A DNA stretch of 64,000 nucleotides, from the NCBI GenBank assembly GCA_013791775.1, contig VMTE01000035.1:57183-121182 (forward strand). Reading direction: 5' to 3'. A model generated the notes under the pieces. The model saw nothing but the letters and a program-made list of their open reading frames with translations, was not told the origin of the DNA and ran no database searches. The DNA is from Hyphomonas sp. (lineage in GTDB: Bacteria; Pseudomonadota; Alphaproteobacteria; Caulobacterales; Hyphomonadaceae). Position 1 is the stretch's first letter; every line of letters starts with the position of its first letter. The translations under genes and the position numbers were made by a program. Below are positions 1 to 8,378 of this stretch, in pieces.

Positions 1-360
1 TCTGCCCGGTGCAGAGCACTTTTGCGGCGACCGGACCGAGGGTTGCAGCCTCTTCTGACACTCGGAAATGTCGTCCTGAATCCTGTGGAGCGAACTGTAT
101 CGGTCGGTGAAGACTTGCAGGAGTTCAGGCGCAAGGAGGTTGACTTGCTCGAAGTGCTTCTGCGGAGGGCGGGACACGTCGTGCCGCGTCCGGTGTTGGA
201 AGATTCCATGTACGGCATGAACGAAGACGTTAGTTCGAATGCCCTTGAAGCGGTGGTGTCGCGGTTGCGCCGCCACCTGAAGCAATCCGGGGCAACGGTC
301 GAAATCCGAACGATCCACGGCGTCGGGTATTCGATCTCCAAGCAGCCGATCCTCCCATGA
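1..360 (+). CDS. OmpR-family response regulator, C-terminal part
   Basis: The reading frame is open from the first base, so the gene begins left of the window. What remains (119 codons) is the end of the receiver linker, with an Arg-rich RALLRRP segment, and a complete winged-helix Trans_reg_C DNA-binding domain. Recognisable parts are the EFRRKEVDLLEVLL start of the wing domain, the SSNALEAVVSRLRRHL recognition region and the terminal IRTIHGVGYSI hairpin. It binds DNA when phosphorylated by its partner kinase. The stop codon overlaps the start of the downstream kinase gene by 4 bp (ATGA), so the two are translationally coupled. The phosphorylated Asp lies outside the window and its targets cannot be read from sequence. 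The neighbouring redox trio is a candidate target, by position only. Confidence 0.9.
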   Translation, partial: SARCRALLRRPDRGLQPLLTLGNVVLNPVERTVSVGEDLQEFRRKEVDLLEVLLRRAGHVVPRPVLEDSMYGMNEDVSSNALEAVVSRLRRHLKQSGATVEIRTIHGVGYSISKQPILP

Positions 361-1682
361 CGGAGCGACTTGAACCGGGTGACAAGAGGCCGGGGCTGTT
401 CCGCCAGATCACGGTACGGCTCGCAATTTTTGCCTTGGTCTTTGCACTCGTTGACATCGGCATCGTGGTTTACACTTACCTGAGCCAGCCACAGACCCTG
501 GCGCAGGAACTACTCGATCTGGAAGTTTCGCGTATCGATCCCGGCTCGATCCATACGTATTCGGAGCGGTCGGATGCGTCCAACAGTTTCCGATGGACCT
601 ATACTCTGGTCGAACCGCTTCCTGTCGGAGTTGGGGCGACGTCCGGTCCTGGCAATGCTCGGCTGATCGACTGGACCAAGCGCGAGCAAATTCCGGGTGG
701 CTACCTGATCACTGGCCTGCGATCTCTGGAAAGAGATGGCAAGGAGTTCTGGATCCGTCTCGAATTCGAAGGACACGGACTGCGCCCCTTCGCCGAAGTT
801 ATTGGAAGGGAAATCATTCAGCACGTCGCGCTGCCACTCGTGCCTTTGTCGCTCCTGCTCCTTTTGTTCAACGCACTTGCTGTCCGGAGTGTTCTGAAGC
901 CGCTGTTCGAAGCGGAGCAGCAAGCGCTGGAAATGGATCCGGGCATACCGGGTCAGCGGTTGTCGGTGAAATCCGCTCCGCGTGAAATCACGACACTCGT
1001 TCAAGCGCTCAATGGAGCCTTCGAACGTCTCGACAAATCCGTTTCCACACTGAAGGATTTCACCGGCTTTGCAGCCCATGAGTTGCGAACCCCGCTGTCG
1101 ATCATGCTGCTGACGGCTGGAAAGCTTCCGCCGGGCGAAGTTCGTCAGCAACTCAGCGACGACATCCGGTCAATGTCCCGGCTGGTCGCGCAATTGCTGG
1201 AGTTGGCGCAGGCAGAAGCACTTGTCCTGGCAGATCCACCCATCGTGAATCTCGCGGAGATCGGCAAGGCGGTTGTTGGCTCGCTTGAGGACGTCGCCCG
1301 GGCGGCCAACCAGACCCTTGTGTTTCATGATTTTGGGAATTCCGATGCCCTCGCGCATTCGGAAGCTGTCAGCCGCATCTTCCGGAACCTGATCGACAAT
1401 GCGATTGCCCACGCTCCCTCTGACCGGCCGATTGAAGTCAGTGCAGGACCCGGACCGCGCCTCTCGGTCAGGGATTTTGGCCCCGGCATCGCGAACTCGG
1501 ACCGCACGAATGTCTTCAAGAAGTTCTGGCAGGGAGGCACACGCAGCGAAGGCGGCGCCGGTCTCGGCCTGGGTATCGTGAAACGCCTTGTGGACGCGCT
1601 CAATGGCGAGGTGACCCTCGAACTTCCTGAAGGCGGAGGCACGAGCTTTTCGGTGAGCTTTCGTTCGGTTGACTTGAAATAG
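357..1682 (+). CDS. Sensor histidine kinase
   Basis: A 441-residue membrane kinase. There is one membrane helix at about 20-42, a periplasmic sensor of about 115 residues and a second helix at about 158-178. A short HAMP-like linker and a HisKA box follow, with phospho-accepting His241 in AAHELRTP. The HATPase domain has an N box (RNLIDNA, Asn344/348), a G1 box (DFGPG, 373-377) and a G2 box (GLGLG, 402-406). It should autophosphorylate on His241 and pass the phosphate to the response regulator encoded just upstream, with which it overlaps by 4 bp. The sensor domain shows no family I recognise, so the signal is unknown. The overall plan resembles QseC/PmrB-type kinases. Confidence 0.92.
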   Translation: MTERLEPGDKRPGLFRQITVRLAIFALVFALVDIGIVVYTYLSQPQTLAQELLDLEVSRIDPGSIHTYSERSDASNSFRWTYTLVEPLPVGVGATSGPGNARLIDWTKREQIPGGYLITGLRSLERDGKEFWIRLEFEGHGLRPFAEVIGREIIQHVALPLVPLSLLLLLFNALAVRSVLKPLFEAEQQALEMDPGIPGQRLSVKSAPREITTLVQALNGAFERLDKSVSTLKDFTGFAAHELRTPLSIMLLTAGKLPPGEVRQQLSDDIRSMSRLVAQLLELAQAEALVLADPPIVNLAEIGKAVVGSLEDVARAANQTLVFHDFGNSDALAHSEAVSRIFRNLIDNAIAHAPSDRPIEVSAGPGPRLSVRDFGPGIANSDRTNVFKKFWQGGTRSEGGAGLGLGIVKRLVDALNGEVTLELPEGGGTSFSVSFRSVDLK

Positions 1683-2127
1683 CGCCGGAAAAACCAAGGT
1701 GCCCGAAGCGGAGTGAACCGTGTGAATGATGGCTGGCGATGGAACGGGTTGATCCTGATCAAGTCACTGGTCGAATATCTGGCGCAAGTGGGTATCTGTG
1801 TGGACCGTAAGTAGTTCTACGACTGGATCTGGTGGGGCGGGACCCACCAAAGGAGCAGGTGATGAAAGGAGCGCAACGATGAGTGGCTTCTTCGCCGATT
1901 TCGAGAATTTGACTGACGCAAATGGCGATGTCCGCCACCTTCTGCACACCGTTAAAAATCTGAAACCAGCGTGGACGGCGTCCACCATATGGCCGAATTC
2001 GGCGCCGGCGTCATCGGAGCATAGAGATGGCAAAATTACCCGATAGGGCAGGCAGGTCGCAGTCGGGCGTACCGCCGCGCTGCCTGAGGCCGCCCGAGAG
2101 CGGGTGGCGGGAACGCCGGATTGCCGG
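1683..2127. other. Intergenic region without a convincing gene
   Basis: About 445 bp between the kinase and the ferredoxin-reductase gene. One short plus-strand frame starts at ATG 1879 behind a good ribosome-binding site (GGAGCG about 8 bases upstream) and would give a 55-residue peptide that matches nothing I recognise. A plus-strand stretch around 1760-1830 reads as protein with internal stops and may be gene debris. No strong terminator or repeat was seen. The promoter of the redox trio presumably lies here. Confidence 0.4.
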
Positions 2128-3354
2128 ATGCCCGACGTGACCGCGTTTCAGCTTTTCGGTTACATTGCCGCTGCCCTTGCCCTGCAAATCCTGTTGGCTG
2201 GAGCCATCGCCGTCTTGCGTCGCAGACCGAAGATCCGACAACTTTTGACTGACACCGCCAGTCAGAAAACCCCACAAGGCGCTTGGGTTGGTTGGCGTGA
2301 TTTTCGGGTGGTGGCGCGGACTTATGAGGACCCCGCAGAAACGCAGTGTTCGTTTACGTTGGCGCCGGTTGACGGCGCGCCGCTGCCGCCTTTCATACCG
2401 GGACAGTTTCTGACCGTCAGGCTTGCAATGGACGGTCAGGGAGAACCTGCAAGGGTCGTGCGTTGCTACTCGATTTCCGATACCCCTGATCCCGGCCGGT
2501 ATCGCATCACGGTCAAACGGGCAATCGCCCCACCGGGCAAACCGGACTTGCCCGCAGGCGTTGCCTCGAGTTGGTTGCACGATCATGCGCAAGTCGGAAC
2601 GATCCTGCAGTTCAGAGCACCTTCCGGGCAGTTCGTTTTCTCGCCGGATGCAAATGCCTCTCCGGTGTTCATTGCGGGCGGCATCGGAATTACGCCGATC
2701 CTGTCGATGCTGAAGGCAGCTCTTGCGGATCAACCAGGCCGCGCGGCGCATCTGTACTATGGTGTGCGAGGCGGGCAGGACCATGCCTTCAAAGCGGTTT
2801 TAAGCGAGCTTGCGCAGACCCATCCGGGGCTTGATCTTCATGTTTTCTATGCTGAACCTGCGACCGGCGATGTGCAGGGACGGGACTATGATCATGCGGG
2901 GTTCATCAGTCTCGATATGTTGAAGCAGACCCTGCCACATGGCCGGCACGCGTTCTATATCTGCGGCCCGGACCAAATGACGAAAGCCCTGATCCCGGCT
3001 CTGCTGGCTTGGGGAGTACAGGAAGGTGACATTCACCGCGAGGCTTTCGGGCCGCAATCGGCTGCTCTGAAACCTCCGGCAGTCACAGCCTCCGGTCCGG
3101 TACTCACCGTTGGTTTCCGCCGGTCTGGCCGGACGCTGGAATGGGCGGGGCAGGACGCGAACCTGCTGGATTTTGCAGAGCGCCAATCCATTCCGGTTGA
3201 TTCTGGTTGTCGCTCTGGCAGTTGCGGCACTTGCGAGACGCGCCTGATATCGGGGCGTGTTCGGTACGAAACGAAACCCGATCACGACATTGCTCCGGGT
3301 CACTGTCTGGTGTGTGTCGGTATCCCCGAAACAGCTTTGGAGTTGGACGCATGA
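2128..3354 (+). CDS. Membrane-anchored FAD/NAD(P)H reductase with C-terminal 2Fe-2S ferredoxin domain
   Basis: A 408-residue flavin reductase anchored by one N-terminal helix (about residues 6-28). The ferredoxin-reductase FAD domain carries the RCYSISDTP flavin motif. The NAD(P) domain has GGIGITPILSML and YICGPDQM. The C-terminus is a plant-type 2Fe-2S domain with CRSGSCGTC followed by a fourth Cys in GHCLVC. It should move electrons from NAD(P)H through FAD and the iron-sulfur cluster to a membrane partner. The next gene, a cytochrome b-like protein, overlaps it by 4 bp and is the obvious acceptor. I chose ATG 2128 because it places the membrane helix at the very N-terminus; a GTG at 2104 is also in frame. 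Domain order matches phthalate-dioxygenase-reductase and CDP-6-deoxy-glucose-reductase-like proteins with an added anchor. Confidence 0.9.
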   Translation: MPDVTAFQLFGYIAAALALQILLAGAIAVLRRRPKIRQLLTDTASQKTPQGAWVGWRDFRVVARTYEDPAETQCSFTLAPVDGAPLPPFIPGQFLTVRLAMDGQGEPARVVRCYSISDTPDPGRYRITVKRAIAPPGKPDLPAGVASSWLHDHAQVGTILQFRAPSGQFVFSPDANASPVFIAGGIGITPILSMLKAALADQPGRAAHLYYGVRGGQDHAFKAVLSELAQTHPGLDLHVFYAEPATGDVQGRDYDHAGFISLDMLKQTLPHGRHAFYICGPDQMTKALIPALLAWGVQEGDIHREAFGPQSAALKPPAVTASGPVLTVGFRRSGRTLEWAGQDANLLDFAERQSIPVDSGCRSGSCGTCETRLISGRVRYETKPDHDIAPGHCLVCVGIPETALELDA

Positions 3355-3935
3355 CACTGAAAGGCAGTCTGCTCGGCCGTGAAGTGGCACCGTTTTATTT
3401 GTCGCTTCTCGCCCTTCTCGCAGTCACGTTGGCGGTCGATGCGGCGCTTCATCTGCTGAACCTCGTCTGGGTAGGCAAATGGTTGGGCATACCAGGCGTG
3501 CTGCTGATCTGCGGCTCGTTCGGGTATTCGCTGAGGAAGCGCAAGCTGATCAGCCAAGGTCACCCGGCCAAGCTGTTGCGCCTGCACGAACGCATGGCGT
3601 GGGCTGGATCGTTGCTTATCCTTGTTCATGCGGGGATCCATTTCAACGCCGTTCTGGCCTGGCTCGCTACTGGCGCGATGTTGTTGAATGTGGTCAGCGG
3701 CCTGACCGGAAAATTCCTGCTACGCCGGGCCGGCGTTCGATTGGCCGCGACGACGCAGCGGTTGCGGGATCAAGGTCTGTCGGCGCAAGACCTTGAAGAC
3801 CGGCTCTACTGGGACAGCCTGACCTATGACACGGTCAAGCAGTGGCGGGTTCTGCACTATCCGATCACGCTGGCCTTCGCCGTACTAGGCACCGCGCACA
3901 TCGTGAGTGCGGTCATTTTCTGGGGGTGGTCATGA
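3351..3935 (+). CDS. Cytochrome b-like integral membrane protein
   Basis: A 194-residue protein with about five predicted membrane helices (roughly 15-36, 44-60, 80-100, 103-120 and 168-190). Histidines lie within or beside the helices at 34, 79, 93, 97, 168 and 182, a pattern suited to b-haem ligation as in ferric-reductase or cytochrome b561-like proteins. Start and stop codons overlap the genes on both sides by 4 bp (ATGA each time), so the flavin reductase, this protein and the octahaem cytochrome are made together. It most likely carries electrons across the membrane between them. Haem binding is inferred; no family signature is decisive, and the long in-frame extension upstream of ATG 3351 lies inside the preceding gene. 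Confidence 0.75.
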   Translation: MTLKGSLLGREVAPFYLSLLALLAVTLAVDAALHLLNLVWVGKWLGIPGVLLICGSFGYSLRKRKLISQGHPAKLLRLHERMAWAGSLLILVHAGIHFNAVLAWLATGAMLLNVVSGLTGKFLLRRAGVRLAATTQRLRDQGLSAQDLEDRLYWDSLTYDTVKQWRVLHYPITLAFAVLGTAHIVSAVIFWGWS

Positions 3936-4684
3936 AACGCTGGTTCCTGGCGCTCATCGCCGCCAATCTCGTGGGCATTGTAGCGCTGGTCTTCGTCTAT
4001 CCAGGTCCCATGCTGGCACCGGGCGAGCTGATCCCCGCGCACGCCAGCTTCGCGAACGATTGCTTCGCCTGCCACGCGCCGCTGCAGGGTGCGGTCGAAG
4101 CGCGCTGCACGACCTGCCACGAGGTTGCCGACATCGGCGTTCGGACTGTCGCAGGTGTAGCAATATCGCAGCGCACGACGATGCCCGCGTTTCACCAGGG
4201 ACTGGCAGATACCGACTGTATGGGTTGCCACACCGATCACCGCCTCGCCGGCCTGACGCCGGTGCACAGCCACACCTTTGATCATGCGATGCTGACGCCG
4301 GCGGCGGGGGCTGCCTGTGCCAGTTGCCATACGGCGCCCAAAACGTCGATCCACGAAGGCGTCACCGCGCAGTGCAGCACCTGTCACTCACAAAAGAGCT
4401 GGTCCGCTGCGACCTTTGATCATCGCCGGTTCTTCGCACTGACCGGGCCGCATGACGTCGCCTGCGCGAGTTGCCATACGACAACCAACGACTTCAGCGA
4501 GTTCACCTGTTTCGGCTGCCATGAGCATCAGGAAGCCGATCTCATCCGCGAGCACCGGGAAGAGGGCATTCGCAACATCGACGATTGCGCCGAGTGCCAC
4601 CGCGACACCAACGCCGAGGGAGGAGAAGGCCGCGAGGGACGAGAAGGCGACGAGGAAGGAGAGGGCCGCGAAGACGACGATTAG
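3932..4684 (+). CDS. Octahaem c-type cytochrome (cytochrome c3-like), periplasmic
   Basis: A 250-residue protein with an N-terminal signal or anchor helix (residues 4-23) and eight CXXCH haem motifs: CFACH, CTTCH, CMGCH, CASCH, CSTCH, CASCH, CFGCH and CAECH. Isolated histidines such as HSHTFDH and HEHQ can serve as distal ligands, giving bis-His haems as in the cytochrome c3/multihaem family. It should sit on the periplasmic side and take electrons from, or give them to, the overlapping cytochrome b-like protein. The last 24 or so residues are a repetitive Glu/Gly/Arg/Asp tail (EGREGREGDEEGEGRED) that follows the last haem motif and is not part of the haem fold. The terminal acceptor or donor is not encoded nearby. 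Confidence 0.93.
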   Translation: MKRWFLALIAANLVGIVALVFVYPGPMLAPGELIPAHASFANDCFACHAPLQGAVEARCTTCHEVADIGVRTVAGVAISQRTTMPAFHQGLADTDCMGCHTDHRLAGLTPVHSHTFDHAMLTPAAGAACASCHTAPKTSIHEGVTAQCSTCHSQKSWSAATFDHRRFFALTGPHDVACASCHTTTNDFSEFTCFGCHEHQEADLIREHREEGIRNIDDCAECHRDTNAEGGEGREGREGDEEGEGREDDD

Positions 4685-4750
4685 AAATTCGGATCGCGCG
4701 GCGCTTTAGCAAACGGACAGAGTGCGAAAGACTCCATCTACCCGGGGTGT

Positions 4751-4870
4751 TCAAGTGAGCCTCGGTTCAGGGTTCGCCTCAATCGGGCTCGCTCGCTGCG
4801 GCGCGAGCGCTTCGGCAACCTTGACGGCGTCAACGGCGGCAGAGAGAATGCCGCCACTCTGGCCCGATAT
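4751..4870 (-). pseudogene. Relic of the 3' end of an FAD-dependent oxidoreductase gene
   Basis: On the minus strand this stretch reads GGILSAAVDAVKVAEAL and then an in-frame stop at 4751. It matches the C-terminus of the intact oxidoreductase at 34827-36461, which reads GGILSAAVDGIKVAEAL. At DNA level 4782-4858 aligns with about 34840-34920 with scattered differences. The rest of the gene is missing: upstream the frame diverges immediately. It sits just downstream of the TerB-like gene in the same orientation. I read it as the remnant of a second copy of that gene. Confidence 0.75.
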
Positions 4871-4910
4871 TTCGGACAAAAGATCAGGCGCGCCAACTTG
4901 CCTGCAGCGA

Positions 4911-5414
4911 TCAGTATCTGTTCTTGACGGACAGTATGCGCGTCGCGAGCCGCGCATCGTCTTCGCTGACGCTCAAATGCTCCAGCAAGGTTTCGAGATA
5001 TTCCGCTTCCGCAGGTACCATGGCGCCGTCAGCCAGGCAGATATCGAGGCAGTGCACAAATATGGAAAGGTGCATGTCCTGCGGAAGTGCGCGGCACGCT
5101 TCGCCGAGCCATTCAGGACGGTCTGTGCGGCGCTTGACGACCGCGCGGTTCAACGCGGCCAATTCATTGGGATCGAGATTGCGCAATATGCGGGAGCGGT
5201 GTGACAGAGCCTTGAGTTCCTCCGTCTCTTGCTGCGCCATACGCCCATCAGCCAAAGCGGCAGAAAGAACCAGGCAGAGAAAGGATTCCGGGATAGACCA
5301 ATCAGTCTGATTGTTTGGAAACTCGGCGACGAGTTCCTTCAGACTGAATGGCTGCTTCTTTTCAATTGTGACGGGCGCAAACAGTTCGCCGGCCCCTTCG
5401 ATCAGCTCACTCAT
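4911..5414 (-). CDS. TerB-like protein
   Basis: A 167-residue, mostly helical protein with two copies of the acidic TerB signature, LSAALADGRMAQQETEEL and CLDICLADGAMVPAEAEYLETL. Such Asp/Glu pairs bind metal in TerB/DjlA-N-type helical domains. The start at 5414 is preceded by AAAGGAAC, a good ribosome-binding site; the longer frame to 5480 overlaps the upstream gene and lacks one. It is the last gene of a three-gene minus-strand run behind a TPR lipoprotein and a coiled-coil membrane protein. No signal peptide is present, so it is probably cytoplasmic. The fold assignment is fairly firm and the function is unknown; tellurite resistance should not be assumed. Confidence 0.75.
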   Translation of the reverse strand: MSELIEGAGELFAPVTIEKKQPFSLKELVAEFPNNQTDWSIPESFLCLVLSAALADGRMAQQETEELKALSHRSRILRNLDPNELAALNRAVVKRRTDRPEWLGEACRALPQDMHLSIFVHCLDICLADGAMVPAEAEYLETLLEHLSVSEDDARLATRILSVKNRY

Positions 5415-5443
5415 GCGCGTGGTTCCTTTGTGTCGTTGGAAGT

Positions 5444-6010
5444 TCAATCGGGACGGGGGGATACGGGGGCCGGTGGCCAAGCTGCGACGTCGGATTTCAA
5501 CTTCTGCAGCTTGTCGCGCCGGGATGTCAGCACCGAGATTGTAGTATCAAGCCATTCAACTTCAGGCGGAAGCTCTGTGAGTTTCCTTGGTGCTCCGGCG
5601 CGGCTGGGCTCGGAAAGCAGTTGGGCAATTTCAAGTTCCAGCTGGTCGGCTTGTTGCTGCAAAGTCACGATACTTTGAAACGGAGCGTATGCGTCGAGTT
5701 GCTTTTTCTGCGAGTCGATCGTCTGTTTCTGAGCCATGAACAGCGCGTCTTTTTCCTCGATCTTCTTGTTCAGCTGGGCGACTTCGGCTTCGGCCTTTTC
5801 AATCTGGGCGGCGGCACTCTGCTTGACCATGGACATGCCAATTGCACCGGCCGCAACGATGCCGCCGAGGAAAACGACCGCAATCAACAACTTCGCACGG
5901 CCTGCTTTGGCCTGCATGGCTTCATGCGAGAGAGCCTGCATGTCCTCGCGCGTCGGGACGGGTTGGAACACCAGTTCTTCAGAATGTTCGTGGTCGCTTG
6001 GCGGAAGCAT
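5444..6010 (-). CDS. Single-pass membrane protein with periplasmic coiled coil
   Basis: A 188-residue protein with a 40-residue cytoplasmic N-terminus, one membrane helix (about 41-62) and a long heptad-like coiled coil (about 68-135, with runs such as AEVAQLNKKIEEKDAL and KQTIDSQKKQLDAY). A short Pro-rich tail ends the protein. I recognise no enzyme motif. It lies between the TPR lipoprotein gene (80 bp upstream) and the TerB-like gene (29 bp downstream), so the three probably act together at the inner face of the envelope. The coiled coil could make it a spacer or scaffold between the periplasmic lipoprotein and the cytoplasmic TerB-like protein; that is inference. Confidence 0.75.
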   Translation of the reverse strand: MLPPSDHEHSEELVFQPVPTREDMQALSHEAMQAKAGRAKLLIAVVFLGGIVAAGAIGMSMVKQSAAAQIEKAEAEVAQLNKKIEEKDALFMAQKQTIDSQKKQLDAYAPFQSIVTLQQQADQLELEIAQLLSEPSRAGAPRKLTELPPEVEWLDTTISVLTSRRDKLQKLKSDVAAWPPAPVSPRPD

Positions 6011-6090
6011 GGATCAGGTCTCCGGATCGGAATGGTTCGGCCCAAAGGAGTGGGGGCCGGCGTCGGGTATTGTGGGCGGCACATTGGTAG

Positions 6091-8112
6091 TCAGGATGCG
6101 GAGCATTTGAGGACTCCGTAGTGCCCGAAGAAGGATTCGAGCTCTTTCCAAGTCTGCGATCCTGTCTCGATCGAAGTTTCTCTCCGGCACCTTTCGACGA
6201 TCATTGTCCCTTGGGCGAGAGCCACTGCGAGATCGATGTCGCGGCCCAAATCGTCAAACCGCAGTTTGGACTTTGCAGTCGGCAGCAATTTCAGGGTCTG
6301 TTGGCCCGCTTGGAAAGAATCTTCCGCGAGTCTGAGGACACTGCGCCAGTGTTCCTGGGAGCCGCTGTCATATGCCGATACATCAATCAGTTGGGCCTGC
6401 TTCAAGAAGTACATGCCTCTGAGGAGATGCTTTTCGGGCGTGTCATCAACGGGGCAACGCTGAAGGCTTGCTCCGGTCCTGACGTCGCTTCCGCCGCTGA
6501 CAATATGCGAGAGGCAAACCTGCCGGGAATACTTTGCCGAGAAGCTGTTGGCCTGTGCGGCCGCATCTGCGTATGTGCGGGCGCGGGCCTGCCAGCCGCT
6601 CCGGCGCAGCACTGCCTCTGCAACACTCAACATGTAATGCGCTTCTGCCGTCTGCGCATCGCCGAACTTGCCGGCAACCGGGGACAGTGCATCGATAGCG
6701 CCCTCAAAGTTGGACTTGCTGAACCGCAGTCGTCCAATTTCGTAACGAACAGAGGGCGTTTGCAGACCAGCTGCAAAACCAGTCTCGAGGACTAAAAGCG
6801 CTTCATCCGCTTTATTGGTCCGCTCGAGAAGCCGGGCAAGCGCCAATGTCGCGCTGTCATTGGCAGAGCTTTCCCCGGCCGCCATGGCCAAGCGATAGGC
6901 GGCCTCTGCATCCTTGTTTCGACCGGATTGCTCATAGGCATTGCCCAGCATCAGTTGGCGCGAATAGGTCGGAGAGAGCAACACGGATTTCTCCAGGACC
7001 AGGATCGCAGCATTGATCAGGTGGTCCTTCTCCTCAGTCTCGATTTGGCGCTTGGCATCGACAAGTTTCAAATAGCTGTCACCCAATTGCGTCAGGTCTT
7101 CCGCATGGGATTCTCCTGCCGCGCCGGAACTGATCTTCTGTGCCGAATCAAACGCTTCTGCAGCAGCCTCGAAATGCTCGGCGGCATTGCCCGGCTGGAG
7201 AACAGCGAGATCGAGATAAACTGAACCAAGACCGCGATACGCGGGCAGTTTAGGCGTCTCAGCGCGCAGCGCATCGCGGTAGCTGATCACCGCAGACGCG
7301 CCGAGCGCGGCGGATTCTGCAGGCGGCGCCTTTGAAATGATTGAGTCCAGCATGGACTTGCGAAGTTGTTCCCCGCGATCAAACGCAATCTGCGCCAGTT
7401 TGCTCGACGCGTTGCCGGAAAGTGATGGGCAGTACCGGACGATGCTCCGGAGAGACGTCACTGCCGCGTATTCATGATCCACGCCTCGCAACGCGTTGAT
7501 GCGCGCGTTGAGATCCAAGGCCTGGCATGCAATTGCGGCGATCGGTTCATCCCCGCTCGCGGCGAAAGATTCAAAATCGTAGGCTGCAAGCGTTTCAGCC
7601 GCCATGCTGAAGCAGTCGTCTGGCTCGGCACATGCCGAGTTGCCCGATTGCGCAGATTCCATCAACGCCTGAGCCTGCACCAACTTGCGCCGCAGGACAA
7701 AGAGCCCATTGATATCGGTTCCAATCGACGATTGGTTCACCGCGATCAGGGCATCCTCCTGATTGTCATAGGACTTTTCGATGAGTTTCAGCGCGGACTG
7801 ATAGCAATTGGCGCTCGACGCACAGGCGGTTGACGCCAATCCGGTTGCGGCGAGATGCGTGTAGCCTGCCGCCGCGTTGAAATAGGCGGTTGCCCGTTCG
7901 ACGCCGCTTCGGTTGGGGTCTGCTCCCGCTTCCGGACCGGAACAAGCGAGTGCCATACGTTCGGCGTTCTGATCGGTTGCGGCCACATTGCGACTGAAGC
8001 AATCGGACGCGCTCGCCCAATGCGGGATGGCACCGCCTGACTGTACCGGCTGCGTGGCGCATCCCGCGCAGACGCAGACCATTGCAAGGACCAAAGCCAT
8101 CCGCGCCTTCAT
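6091..8112 (-). CDS. TPR-repeat lipoprotein
   Basis: A 673-residue protein starting with a lipoprotein signal peptide whose lipobox is VCAGC (Cys about 19). I chose the ATG at 8112 because it gives a compact signal peptide; a start at 8139 adds nine residues. The mature part is helical and Ala-rich. It has TPR-like units, clearest in MLGNAYEQSGRNKDAEAAYRLA and the following LARLLERTNKADEALLVLE, plus many Cys residues in the N-terminal third, which fits an oxidising periplasm. It heads the run continued by the coiled-coil and TerB-like genes. It is probably an outer- or inner-membrane anchored scaffold; no partner can be named. Confidence 0.8.
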   Translation of the reverse strand: MKARMALVLAMVCVCAGCATQPVQSGGAIPHWASASDCFSRNVAATDQNAERMALACSGPEAGADPNRSGVERATAYFNAAAGYTHLAATGLASTACASSANCYQSALKLIEKSYDNQEDALIAVNQSSIGTDINGLFVLRRKLVQAQALMESAQSGNSACAEPDDCFSMAAETLAAYDFESFAASGDEPIAAIACQALDLNARINALRGVDHEYAAVTSLRSIVRYCPSLSGNASSKLAQIAFDRGEQLRKSMLDSIISKAPPAESAALGASAVISYRDALRAETPKLPAYRGLGSVYLDLAVLQPGNAAEHFEAAAEAFDSAQKISSGAAGESHAEDLTQLGDSYLKLVDAKRQIETEEKDHLINAAILVLEKSVLLSPTYSRQLMLGNAYEQSGRNKDAEAAYRLAMAAGESSANDSATLALARLLERTNKADEALLVLETGFAAGLQTPSVRYEIGRLRFSKSNFEGAIDALSPVAGKFGDAQTAEAHYMLSVAEAVLRRSGWQARARTYADAAAQANSFSAKYSRQVCLSHIVSGGSDVRTGASLQRCPVDDTPEKHLLRGMYFLKQAQLIDVSAYDSGSQEHWRSVLRLAEDSFQAGQQTLKLLPTAKSKLRFDDLGRDIDLAVALAQGTMIVERCRRETSIETGSQTWKELESFFGHYGVLKCSAS

Positions 8113-8378
8113 TGGGGTGTGAACCAGCACTTGAGCCATCCGATTATCTGTCTTTGGAAGTTCTGCGTATCACAAAAAACTGTGCGCCGCTGCGCGTTTC
8201 TCCTATCCGCAGTTCTACCTAGTTCAGACAACGCGGCGTCAGCGCCGCTGGCCTTGAGATGTGGCGCATTGCGTTTGACCCCGGAAAACGAGCAAAGGCC
8301 CGTTCCGGCGCCACATGACATTTTTTGAGATCATTCATCTCGGCGTGCTGATGCACATCTTCCTGAAAATCTGTTGCC

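Noticed and set aside
510-1151. Long minus-strand frame inside the histidine kinase gene
   Set aside because: It is a shadow: Arg/Gln-rich translation with no motif, while the plus strand codes a full kinase.
1798-2046. Plus-strand frame before the reductase gene as a gene
   Set aside because: Only the ATG at 1879 has a ribosome-binding site, and the peptide matches nothing I know; noted as possible debris.
4911-5414. Tellurite resistance function
   Set aside because: TerB-like folds occur in many unrelated systems and no other ter gene is near.
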